Positions 1 to 12,500 of a stretch of 64,000 bases of DNA are shown piece by piece. The stretch is from positions 5,860,501 through 5,924,500 of the forward strand of contig JAXRKN010000037.1 of NCBI GenBank assembly GCA_038502055.1. The letters are read 5' to 3'. How positions within the stretch are numbered: position 1 is the first letter of the stretch; every line of letters starts with the position of its first letter. A model generated the notes under the pieces. The model had not been told where the DNA came from, did not search any database, and saw nothing but the letters and a program-made list of their open reading frames with translations. Source of the stretch: Tanytarsus gracilentus (taxonomy: Eukaryota; Arthropoda; Insecta; Diptera; Chironomidae). The translations under genes were made by a program, and so were the position numbers.

Positions 1-2719
1 GGATTGACTTAAACTCATTTTTTATGCACTTGATTTTCAAACACTGATCTGTTACAAGTGGGTTACGCGGCAACACCCACGTGTGGGTTTTGAAACATTT
101 TTTATTTGTAAATCTGAGACTGTTTTTTACTCCGCCCGTTATTACCATCAGCAGTTCAAGAAGTCAAACACATTCTTCAGACGGGTGGTAATTTGATACG
201 GCAATTAACTGAATGAGCATAATTTTGATTGTCTTCTCGCTCGCTTTACTTTTGAGGTGATTTGTTTAATGTTATTTAACGATAATATTTTTCTTTATTG
301 TCAACTGCATTTAGAGATTTTATTTTATTTCGTGAGCTGGTGTATTTGAACTGTCAATCGTCGTCAGTTTGTTGCCACTGTTGGGATACAGTTTTTTTAG
401 CTTCATTAAAAAGTCGCTGATTAATTGCATTTTGGAATTTTTAACTTGAAATTGATTAATTACACTTTTTTACATCTCGCAGGCATTCTTACAGTAACAA
501 AAAATACAAACTGGCGACAGTCGACATAGGGAAAGGAAGTGAGAGCACTTAGAGAAAATTAGTCACATGTTCTGATTGATGTTCGACACATTTTTCCAAT
601 TAATTAACAAATGATTTTGGTTTCTTCAATTTGCATAAAAATTTTCTCATTAACTTTACAAAAATCACTTCTGGCATCTCAAAATTTCAGAATGTTCATG
701 TCATATAAAAATGAACACAAGCAATGATGTTTCTCTTTGTCATTGACAAGAATATTTATGTTGTTTAATAAAAACGGCGACATAATTTGTTGTTGTCGAA
801 AATCAATTTCTATAGACATAAATTTATTCCGTGAGCAGAACTTTAAAACATTCCAAATTCCCAGTATGGAATTGCTCGCTAAATTGAGTGTGTGAGATAA
901 AATAATTTTTATATTTTGGTAATGAAAAGTTTAATGCAAATTAATTTTATATAATTTTTATTTATTAACTTTAAATTTTTTAATGGTAACAATTAAAAAA
1001 ATTCCAACTGGGCTCGTCAAGAGTTTACTGAAAAAAATAACAAAAAATGAATTTATGATTCTGGTATTTCTCGTTGATATTTCTGTGCCTTTTTATGCAA
1101 TCTTTAAGATATGTTGACAACCGAAAGTACATAACTTTTTTTGCTGAAAACTCAAAACTCGCAAATTCAACTCCACATCGCAACATTGATATTGATTTGT
1201 TCTTATTTTTTTCATCATTCGTCTTTATTGCAACTATTTAACATAAGAATTCTTTACAATATATCATTATCGTTATTATTACTTCTTTTTTTATTTAGTT
1301 CATTTTATACATGTCATCAATTCTATAATTTTATATTTTACATCGAGTTTTACCTTAATTTTTATAACTTTTGCTTGATTCAGAAAAAAAATTATTTCCA
1401 TTGAAAATTTGCTAATGATTCATAATTCAAAAATTGTATTCATGCACTCGAAAGAATTTTTGTGTGTGTGTGAGAAAGGAAGCAAAATGTTGAGGAGATT
1501 TAATAAGTATTCAGTCGTATAACAAGTGTCCATGAATGTAAACAAAGCTTATGGCATTCATTTCAGAATTTATTGCAAATCATCTTGTTAAGTAAATACA
1601 TAAAGAGTGGATGAGAGAGATTGATTGTTGATTTCGGGACAGCGCAGAGCGAGGGTTGAATGAAGTTATTACAGTTCTCGATATGTTTTAATTTCAATCT
1701 CATCTCTGTCGTGATTTGAATTCGCAAAAAAGGTTGTTGAATCTTTTTTTATAATTATAACAGAGATTATTAATTTTTTTACATATATCACATGTACACT
1801 ACCTAACCTTCATGATCATCTAAATCTGATTATTATTATATTAAATTGATTTTTACACATCGTCATCATTCCGGTATTTTTTCAGTGTGTGTATACAAAA
1901 AAAGAAAATGAGATTTTCATCTGTTTATGATTAATATTTTATTGTTATATAAATCTGTATGTGTTTACTCTTCGTTGATTATCTTCAATCAATTTCATTC
2001 ACACCTCTGTGTAGAAGAACATGGAGAGGATAGAATTTTTTACTTATCATTGTCTAATAATGGAAATCAGAAGGTGAATTGATTCTAGGAGATTGTTTTG
2101 GAAAAATAAGTTAATTCAACATTTTTAATAAATATGTTACATAAACAGTCAGTGAAGCGAGAGACAGAGAGAAAGGAAGTACTCATGAATTGAAGTGACT
2201 TTCAAATTTTTATTAAAAAAATGTTTCTCTTTTTAGAATTTAAAACGATTTTTTTTGAATTTTCAACTGATTTTTTAAACTGCTATAAATTCAAATAAAT
2301 CGTTAAAAATTCTCTCCAGTTGGACATCAAAAGAAGCTCAAATAAAATGAGATTAATTAAATTTATATGTGACTGTAAATCAAAATGATTTTATTTTATG
2401 TTCTATTATTTTACCCTGTTTTATTCACTTTTTTTTATATATTTTCGCATGATCTCTCAAAGTGATGATGAAAAATACGTCTGAGTGTTTGTGTTTGTGT
2501 CGAAAATGAAAATTAAATCACATTTTCATTTGCTTCAATTTTTTTTAAATATTTTTTTATTGTCCCATTGAATTTCACTTTTTTTATTAATTTAATTTTC
2601 TCCATTTGTCTCGATCTAGCGTACCGAGAGGATTTTTTTTACATTTAAAAATTAAGGATATATGTATGTGAAACATTGCCACGGTTATGGCAAGCTGATA
2701 AATTGATTGATATTTAGTG
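1..2719. other. mirr 3' UTR and downstream flank
   Basis: AT-rich, with stop codons dense in every frame. The only listed-length reading frame (1141-1404 +) is a hydrophobic, Leu/Phe/Tyr-rich translation of T-rich DNA. I see nothing else to annotate; a CCCACGTGTGGG sequence at about 75-86 contains an E-box core but is a single copy. Confidence 0.7.
2420..2588 (-). promoter_or_regulatory. mirr: candidate polyadenylation signals of mirr
   Basis: Minus-strand AATAAA hexamers lie at 2583-2588, 2556-2561 and 2420-2425, about 130-300 bases beyond the stop codon. Which one is used, if any, cannot be told, because TTTATT is frequent in this AT-rich flank and the 3' UTR may run much farther. Confidence 0.35.
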
Positions 2720-3504
2720 TCATGGCTTTGTCACATTGATTGCGACTGGAGTGATGGGCGTTGTCGTGACAGCTGTGGATCGTTCAGGTGTGCCGTGCTC
2801 GGGTGTCGAGGAAGTACTGGAAGCGGGAGATGAAGCTCGTGGAAGGGGTGCTGTAGTGGGTTGAGGTGCATTATTCATAGATTGAACTGACACTGATGAA
2901 GTGAGACTTAGAGGTCCAAAGGGAGATCCCTTTAGCATAGAGCTCAATGGAACTGCTCCCGGTGGAATTCCATTGTGAGCAACATTGAATGCTCTTTGAT
3001 ATGATTCAAGTATTGCGGCGTCATGCGGACCGCCTGGGTTATAAAAATTCCTATAGAGCTCCGGACGCATGTACGGATGATGCAGCGTATGAAGACCTCG
3101 AGCAGCGAGCGGCGAAAGAATTTTCCCATGCATCGATGCCGCGTAGGAGTTGCCATTCATCGATGAATTTGTCGTGTCGTCTTTATTCTCTTTGCTCGCC
3201 ATATCGGCAAGCGACCAAATTCGTGGTTTGTTCACATTAGGATTTGTATTTCCACTCACGGTCTGTGGTGGATTTGGAGGCGAGCCGCTTCCTGGATGAG
3301 GTGGTCGAAGACTTAGAATTGCTGGATTAAAGACGTGAGCACCGGGTGGCGGTATGCCAGGTCTATGGTGATTATTATCATAAATATCGGGTGAGTTTGG
3401 ACCACTTCCATTTCTCGACTCACTCCAGTCATTGCCTCGAGGTCGATCCATGAGATCCATTCGCGACGGTCTATCGCCATCTTCACTTGATCCGGTGCCG
3501 GAAT
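2720..3504 (-). CDS. mirr: mirr coding exon 5 (C-terminal region and stop)
   Basis: Acceptor tttcaaatag|AT after a 68-bp intron; the split Asp codon continues as SGTGSSEDGDRP, then MDLMDRPRG. Ends at TGA (2720-2722) after VAINVTKP. Encodes residues 265-525. Visible: Pro/Gly/Asn-rich stretches, KPRIWSLADMASK (357-369; related to KP[KR][IL]WSLA motifs in vertebrate IRX and probably the so-called Iro box), MRPELYRNFYNPG (410-422), and a Ser/Thr/Pro-rich tail. The region is expected to be largely disordered and to carry regulatory and cofactor-binding functions. Reading frames at 2944-3156 (-) and 2989-3240 (+) are shadows of this exon. Confidence 0.96.
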
Positions 3505-6500
3505 CTATTTGAAATTGCAAGAGAAAATAAGGTCAATCGCCATAAAAATTAGCTGTGCTCAACAAAACTCACCAAGTAAATCTTTATCGTCATTGCTTTT
3601 ATGATCGTCATCATCTAAATTCACGTCGTCATCTTCGACACGATTTCTGGGCTCCCATGTCATTTTGTTCTCCTTCTTAAGACGCCTTCGTGCATTCGCA
3701 AACCAAGTGGACACTTGAGTGAGTGTCATTTTGGTGATAATTGCCAACATTATTTTCTCGCCCTTCGTCGGATATGGATTCTTCTTGTGCTCATTAAGCC
3801 AAGCCTTAAGTGTACTTGTCGTCTCACGCGTAGCATTCTTTCGTCTTGCTCCATTCAAGTCCATTGGATAACTGTTTAAAAAATTTAAATTAGAATTACT
3901 AGAGTTGAAGTGTGAACAAAACCTCAAAGATAGAAATTAAATTATTTCACCATTGCCCACTCCCGAAAAACTTTCCCATACACATTTTTGAGGATATGTT
4001 TATTAAATGTGAAGAGCAGTTCTATCAGCCCGCAAAAACTTGGTTTCGTGGTTTTGCCTTTTTCATTTTCATTCTCATAATTTTTTCGCCCAAAAAATTT
4101 TCATTTTCAGATTTTTCAGACGACTGAAAAAGTTTTTTGCCAAGAGAGGAAAAATTACCTCCCGTTCGCTCTTTTATTGTGGACACAGAAAAATTTTACA
4201 CCATGAAAAATTGGATAATTTTCAGCAGATGCTTCGCTTAGCCACGACCATATATCTGCAATTATGTGCACGAACTTTATTATTTATACGGTAATTTTTG
4301 GGGGCAACTTTGAGGTTGCTCTCTCTATGGCAATAAAGTGGTGACTAAAAATTAACTGACCAGACAATTTCGAGTTTTCATGGTTTATTAATAATTTTTT
4401 TTATCATCCACCGTCTGTGTGGTAAATTAATTAATTTGTAGTTCGAGGAAAATTCATCAAGTTCACCGCCGTCGCCACAAATGACCTTTTTTGGAGATGA
4501 ATTTCCTTTCATTATTCATTCATCTCCCGATTGAAATATATTCGCAAAAAAAACTATCTAACGAAATGTCAAAATCAGTCTCTTGCAAAATGCAAAAATT
4601 CGCAGTAAATTTTTCATGCATGCATCGATGAATGGCGATAGATCATTTTTTAACAATGACTCAGACTCTCTCAAATGCATTTCGATTGTTTTGCAACGGA
4701 TATACATAACACAGTTATACGTAATATGTGCATCTGTCGAATTGGAAATTTCTCTCTCTTTTTTTTCTAAATTGAAAAATGGTTTTTAAAATTAAATTCA
4801 TTGACAATTTTTACGATCATTGTTCATTGAGAATTGGGGTGAAACTTTTAAAATTTTAAATCTGTGCTTCACCACACGAATTGAATTGTTTTGGCTCGAT
4901 TAAAAATTCCAAACGAATTCTTCACAAACTCCTCAAATTTCCTTCACTAATTACATTTCAAAGTTACAATCGGACACTCGAGGCGCGATTTGATGTATGG
5001 CCGAAATGCGTTGCCGTTCATTTTTCAAGCATCGTACGCTAAACTATTTTAATGACTTTGTACATGACACTATGTGGTCAGAATTAATTTTTTTAGTTAT
5101 ATCCATTTCGAGTGATCACACATGAAAACATTTTGTATACAAATTTCCGGTAATGAATTGCTGTAGAAAAAAAAAATTGAATTTTATATCTCGGCATGGT
5201 GAGAGAGAGCTGTAAACAGTATTTGATCATCATGAGTAATTTGTCATGAATGCGTAATTTTCTGATCTCTCACTCGTTCAGAGCGCATAAATGTAAATAA
5301 ATTGCCTCGCAACAAAAGCAGCGCGCACTCGGCTACGGGAAAATGAGAACTCGTTTAATTTGTTTTTATTATATCAATTATGTGTGTAGGTATGCATTGT
5401 CATCGTGAATGGTGTGTTTAAACAGATGAAATTGTTTATAGAGCTGACAAGTATGAAATCGAGTAATTGATTTATTATACTTGAGAACTCCACCGAATGG
5501 CCATTGTTATTTCGTTATCTATTGCTGAAAATGTCTTTGATAAAATATGAAGAAGAAAATCTTTTAACAAAACTATTCGAGCAATTTTCATTCTCCACAA
5601 AAAAGTACTCACGACGATCGTCGGCATAATTTGAAAGATATTAAATTTTAATAATTCATTTTAAGCGAGTTCTTTATCTGTTAAATTGAGTTGAAAATTA
5701 AAATGAGGAGAAAAATATGAAATTATAAATTATTTTAACAGCAGCAACTTGAAAATGTTTTCCTACCTTTATGCGAAAAAAGCGAAGCAGCAGAAGCAAT
5801 TTAGAGAGGTATTGCAAAACGCAAATTCAATTACGAGTAAAAATTGTTGCAGAGGCGTTTCGACTTAAACTTTGTACATACATTTACATAAATATACAAT
5901 GAAGCATTCAGCCACGGAGAAGAGAGAGAGAACTTAACTACTTATCTTGCATATTATCTCAAATTCATTACAAAAGAAATAAAAATGCGGTTGCAATTTG
6001 AATAAAGATATTATTGGTGTGCTTGTAAGCTGTGTGTATGCGAAGTGCATTTCTCAAGTCCCACACGAAAATCGTCTTCTTCTGCTTCAAAAATTTTATT
6101 GAAATTGATCCGAATGTGCTGTTTTCCTTTATTCGAGCTACTTTATCATCAGAAATGATCTCTTACGAAATGTGTCACTCGCTAGCGACTAATGGATCTA
6201 CACATATTATCTCTTCCTCCTTATATACATTTTTTCTCATTTCTCTCGCACGCCTCATTAAAAATGCGCACTACAATAATACAAATTTGATCCTGCAACG
6301 ACACCTGCGTGCGAGCAGAACCAAATGCCGAATGCACTTTTATCACATTTTAAAATAAATAAAATTTTCGTATTTTATTTTATTGTCAATCCGTCTTTGT
6401 TGCGCAAGTAAAGTCATCGATTTAAATTTTTACTTTGTTTCTTTTGAGATAATTTAAAATATTTTTTATCTTCCCCCTCGATCATTGAACCTGCTCTAGT

Positions 6501-9500
6501 TTAACTCGCTCGCATGGCGGTGATTTTTTTAAGGTTATTTTTAAGCATGTTCATACAAATTTAATCAATCATCAGAAGTCACATCGCGTCGTCCCCGAGA
6601 GAGGAAAAAAGCCATTAACAAAAGTATTTCGTAGAAAAATTCGTGAGTTATTGTTAACAAAATTGTTTGTTCATTAGTTTTTACTTCTTTTTCTTATGCT
6701 CTTCACTCTTCACATATTGTGTACATGTGAACATTGCTATTGCTAATGAAAAAGTGCTTAATATACGTCAGGGACGACTTTGTCGAGTGAGAACGTGAAG
6801 TAGATTTGCTATTTTTCGACAAACACGTTGATAGATGCTTACCCATTAAAGTGATAGCCAGCCAGAGCCGCATCGTAGCCAGGATAAACGGGTGGATAAG
6901 GCCATGGACTCCCTGCTAAATTCTCCTTTAAATCTAGACCGGCTGCAGCCTGTATAAAATAAAAAGAAATATATTTTTTTAATCAATAAAGCGAGAAATT
7001 GATGACAAAGTCAAATTTTCAATTTTGTGTTTGACCTCATGAAAAAAAAAGAATATTTTTTGTTTCGAGTTGACATTCACAACTTATTACAGAGCTAAAT
7101 ACGAGAGACGCTGATAAGAGCTTTTAATATTAATTAAAATAAATTGATAAACACACACTCTACATTTATATTAATAAAGAAAATTAAATGATGACAATTT
7201 TAACATGGATTTTTTGTCACGTTGTGTTGTTGCTGATAGCGGATTGATTTTGATGGGCACTTTGTACTTTATTTCTAAACATTTTTTTAATTTGCTATCA
7301 AAGAGAAACTAATTTTTTTAATTACAGTCTCAGAAATAATTTTTTGGACAACGTCATTAGAAATTAATAAAATGTTTACAAATGAAGAGAGCAAGAAGAG
7401 GAAAATGATTTCGACCTAGTGGCCTCCACAATCTAATTTTGTCGTTACTGCTCGTGCATCTCGAATTGTTTCCGTGGTGAATTATAAAGAGCGATGGCAA
7501 AAAAGAACTTAATTAAATAAGCAGTGACACAACATTAAACACTTCGTTATCATTTCAATATTATTATTATTATTATTGTCCACTTTTTCCTTCTCTCTCA
7601 CATCGCTCAACCGCAATCTTGTTCTCAAGAACTAAATCGCAATTTTATGCAGCAATAAAAAAATTGTGAGTGAATTATTATGTTGAGCGGGTCCTAATAA
7701 TAATTTTTTAGCGCTATCGCATGGCAATAATTACATTTGCTATTAGCAATCGCTACACGACTCGAAACATATCAAATTAGGTATTAATGAGAAATAAATA
7801 TTCAAAAAAAAGTGAGTGAGTTAATTATGCAAGTGCATCTTGTAAAATGTTAATTAAATTGTTGGTGAATTAATGAGTGCTATTGTGACTAATTATTACT
7901 CGATACATTTATATTTTTCCGAGCAACAATTTTCCATTAAATCAACGCGAGGTCGCACACGACACGAAAGGTGTTAAATGTGAAATTAAATTTTAGAAAT
8001 TTCAGGAATTTTTCTGTTTAAAAATATTTTCTCAAAAATATTCTTTCAAGCCATAAAAAACTCTTTCGTTGCCCATTTCAGAATCATAAAATATTTCTTT
8101 CAAGCTCCTAAGCGGATTACACGCAACAATAAAAATTTAGTTTAGCACTTCTCACTGAATATCATCATTAATTACCTCATTTTTTTCAACATAATTCATC
8201 TCATAAATGCAATCAAATTAAAATTAATGTTTTTGGGCCTGCCAAACTCATAAAACGTGTATACAAATAATATCATAATAATAATTTTTCAACTCATGAC
8301 TTTGAGCTGCTCTAAGTAAAGTTTAAAGTTTCCTTTCAGGCATTCTCAAGCGAAATCGGTGAAGTTTTGACCACACATAACGCTTCATTGTTTCCCTCTC
8401 TCTCTCATGCTTTTGTAAATGTATTGAATTTAATCATTGGAAGCTTTTCATAAACAATTTTTATATTTATATATGAAACTTGGTGGAATTGTTGGATATG
8501 ATTTCAATCGGACCTCTCGCTCCGTTCTCAATGAATCATTAAATTTTCATAATATCAAATATAATACAATAATAATAATACCGGTCTCATGAAAGAGACG
8601 AGCGAGTTGAGCAATATCATACAGTCAGTGAGACATGGTAAAGAGATCGAGCGAGAGAAACACGACTTTTAATTCACATTGACAAATAACAACTGATTTA
8701 AAATGCTTATATCGTGTTCTTGCCATCTCATTCGCTGCGCACATATATATTAAATAAATGAAATGTGTGTGTTTGTCAATAATTTGCAATGTGATGTGCG
8801 ACTGAGAGAAGGAGATGGATTTTAATTGAAAACTTCGATACATTAGCTAATTAATTTAATTTTTCAGCAACGCCTTTTAAAACGTGATTGATTCTCACGT
8901 TAAGGTATGTAAAAAATTAAACTGTTAAATTTTACCACACAATTAATGCTCATACACTCTAATTGATTTATTGAACATGAACTTAGTCGATTGTTAGAGT
9001 CAATTGACTACAAATTAGCAAATTAGAACTTGTCTCATCTCACATAATAATTTTATGAATAAATTAAATGTGTATGATATGAGGAATAAACGAGCAACAG
9101 CAGCAGTTGAGAGAGATACGAGTTCTCATGTGAAAAAAATGTCGCACAATATTTCATATCCACATTAGGTGTGCATGCAACAGCAAAGCGGCGGGAGCAG
9201 TGACTATAAGAGGTAAATTAAATATACATAATAACAACAATAATATAGAAAGAGTCCCCGAGACACAGAGAGAGAGAGATATAACGAAATATAAAACAAG
9301 CTTCTTCAATTTTCAATTCCAATGTTATCAACAATCGCATTCATTTGAGAAACACACTCACAAGCCGTCGAGCAAGAGAATGGGAGAAAGAGGTGGCGGC
9401 AGCGAGAGAATAAAATCAGTGATACGACTCGCTATTAAGTCATATTGTATTTCAATAACGAAATAACATTAATAATATAATCATAATCTCATATTAAAGT

Positions 9501-12500
9501 TATTTAGAATCGCTATAAAAATAACATTGTGTCGACGACGCTGCTGCTGTGGATTTTCGAAAACGTGTTCCTGAGGCCCTTTTTTTAAAACCTCCAGCCA
9601 TAAAGCTAAAAACGAGCTTTAATCCGATGATAAATTTCATTCCTTGTGTGTTTATGCGATTATAATTTTATATATAATTTCCACAGTCTTTAATGTCATT
9701 ACCGATGCCTTCAAACACACACACACACACCGAAGAATGCAGCTCAGAAGAAATATAATTTATGTACGAGCATGATTTTTGATCTAAGCCTGTGATCCTG
9801 TCATCACACACAATAGTTTTGTACATACAGATCTGTTGAATCATGTTTTGATGTATCACAACGAACATTAATTTTATGACGAAATATTTTCAGCTCTCAA
9901 TGGAGATCCATTTAGGTGGTGAATTTATGAGCTATTCCAACGAAATTAATTTTCCCTCTCGTGAGTGTTAAAAGTCTTTTATTAGAATAATAATGTTATG
10001 AGAGTTATGAATCATTTTTCCTTCAATCACTTAATGGACGTTGATTGAAGGAGAAATTTTTGCAATCGCCACTTTTATGAGGTTGTGACGGCAAATATGA
10101 GTGAAATTTTTTCTCTCTTTAAAATAATTTTCTACACAAACTTTTCACAAGGAAATTCTCTAACAATGCATTCAGGCCTCGAATTATTTAGGTTTTAAGA
10201 TTGTATCAAAAAATGGCATAAATCTCTCTCTTTTGCAATTCTCCTACAATCGACGTATTTCAATTTGCAATTCCACATAAATCTCGCATAAGATTTTTCC
10301 TTCCATAAATCGGCACGTTTTCATCAAACTCGTGTAAACACGCGAGAGAAAGAGAGCCGAAAAAAATCACCGAGAGGTCACAAATCTTAATTTTAGAAAG
10401 GAGCGAATTTAGAATGGTGCCAAAAAGCCATCACGTTCTAAAAAAAGCTATTCATTCGTTGAGTGAGAGGGAGCTGTACACACTTTTATGTAAACATGTT
10501 CAAGCTACAACCGGAGGAGTCATGAAAATGAAAAAATAAATTCCTAAAAGTGCCTTAAGGGAATTGTCTGTCGTTTCGCTAACTCACTGCTATGTACTCG
10601 TTCATGTTATCAAAAAAAAGAAAGCGTATATATGCATGGCAAATTTATACATCGGCAAATAGTTGAAATTTGTATGACATGCTTGTGGGGCGGGTTTAGA
10701 GCGGAGGGCTTATGCTTTACATATAGAAATGAATGAGAAAGAGATGTTCCATCAATGTAAACATGTTCACATGTTCACAATGTAAAAATAATAAAAGGAG
10801 AAAAGTTTTATACGTGATCGGAAGATGGGATATGAGCTATATTGCAACTAGCTCCTGCTATGTACACATAGACTCCGAAATTACATTTCATGTTTGACAA
10901 GCGACATCATTTTCATTTCAATTTTATTAGTTTCTCCTCTCTCACTAAAATGTCACTCGGTACAACACAAAAACCTCGTCTATGCTCTTTCTCTATCGAC
11001 TGCACATATTTTCGCAAAAATCACATTTTTAAAGCGCAGTGGCAAGCATTAGCATCAGTCAAGTTCAATCGCAATGACTGCAAGAATAATTGAGATTTTG
11101 CAGGTATCGAAGCGCATTAAAAAATGTTGAGGAGAATCGGACACAAAGCCACCGCCAACCAGCAGTATCATGTGCATTGCAAAAATACACAGCATCCAGT
11201 AGCATCGTAGAAAATGTTAAAACATGACACATTTTGTATTTGAGTATGTGCGGTGAAGTAGCAGTGAAATAGAAAACGTTATTGCATGGCTCGATATAAA
11301 TTTTATGATTTTATTCGCATTTGCATAAAACTCGAACTCTCTCTGTACCATCATCCCAAGTACCACTGCTCCCCATGCCAGCAGCATTTTTCTCGTTTTT
11401 TATGGCATACGATGTTGCAGCTAGTAGCAGTGAAAAAGTCGACAGAGATAACCTCACGAGAGTTGATTGTTCTACAGAATAACTATCCATGTCGTTGCTT
11501 TATGAAAATTTATTTTTGCAGAAGCAACCGCCACTATAGTGCATTCGCCGGAAAGGGATGAAATATTAACTTAAAAATACAGCTCAAGTTGCAGTCCCTT
11601 GATGGTTTAATTCAAACTGACGTAGACACATCTACGAGTTATCATAAAATGTTGAAAAAATGTCTCGACACATGTAAAAACTAAACTTTTCTTTTTTTCT
11701 AGAGGTCATTAAGTGTGCTGACATGACAAAAGCATGTCGTTGATGTACTCACAGGATTGGAATAAAATGGAGGTTGATCACTGCTGAGTGCTGGAAAGTA
11801 AGCTGCCATCGTTTCTGCCGAATAGGGTGTACTATACATGGAGAGTGGCGGACCGGTTGCCATTCCACTCGCTAGTCTTTGGTAGTTGAGAATCGATTGA
11901 TCGTACTGGCAGGAACAGACAGTTTGACCCGTGATTGGATCGGTGAAGAGCGGTCGACCCGTATCGCAGCATCGTGAACTTGGCGGTCCATTGGATGTCG
12001 CTGAGCAGGGCGATGAACTCCGTGCACCCGGCGGCACTGTTGGAGCTATTGGAGCGGGAGGAGGCGATGATGGTGCTGATGCTGATGAAACATTACTCTG
12101 TAAAAGTAAAAAAATCAAAATTTTAATTAATCGCTCACGAAAACTAATTTTTTTTCTCTCTCTTTGATGTCAATATTTTTTCAAAGCTTTATCAATCGCA
12201 TGTCATTTGAGTTGTCGTCAATGTTGTTCAAACAATTTATAATAATTTTTATCGCTTAATTAAACAACATACACAACATTTTGCATTGCCAAGGAAGGTT
12301 TTGTATAAAATACTTGTAATTTCACATTTCCACCCATGTTCCACCTCTCGCTTATCAATAAGTGCTCATTATATTCGATTTTAACTTTTATCACAATGTA
12401 ATTGTTGTTATCGTTAATGTGATGGAAATGTGTTTGACTTTTTTCTCATGTTTGCGGCGAGTGGGTGATAAATCACAAAATTCCGCTGATTGTTCATCGC

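Larger units (their letters stand above)
6950..11752 (-). other. mirr: mirr intron 2 (about 4.8 kb)
   Basis: Phase 0, donor GTGAGT, acceptor AG at 6950-6951. Contains an ATT microsatellite near 7558-7577 and an AC run near 9715-9730. The stretch 10.5-11.57 kb is less AT-rich and more complex than its surroundings and could hold regulatory sequence, but no motif proves this. No coding exon was found. Confidence 0.85.

Noticed and set aside
2944..3240. Reading frames of 70 (-) and 83 (+) codons
   Set aside because: Shadows of mirr exon 5 in other frames.
11931..12167. 78-codon plus-strand reading frame
   Set aside because: Shadow of mirr exon 2 on the opposite strand.
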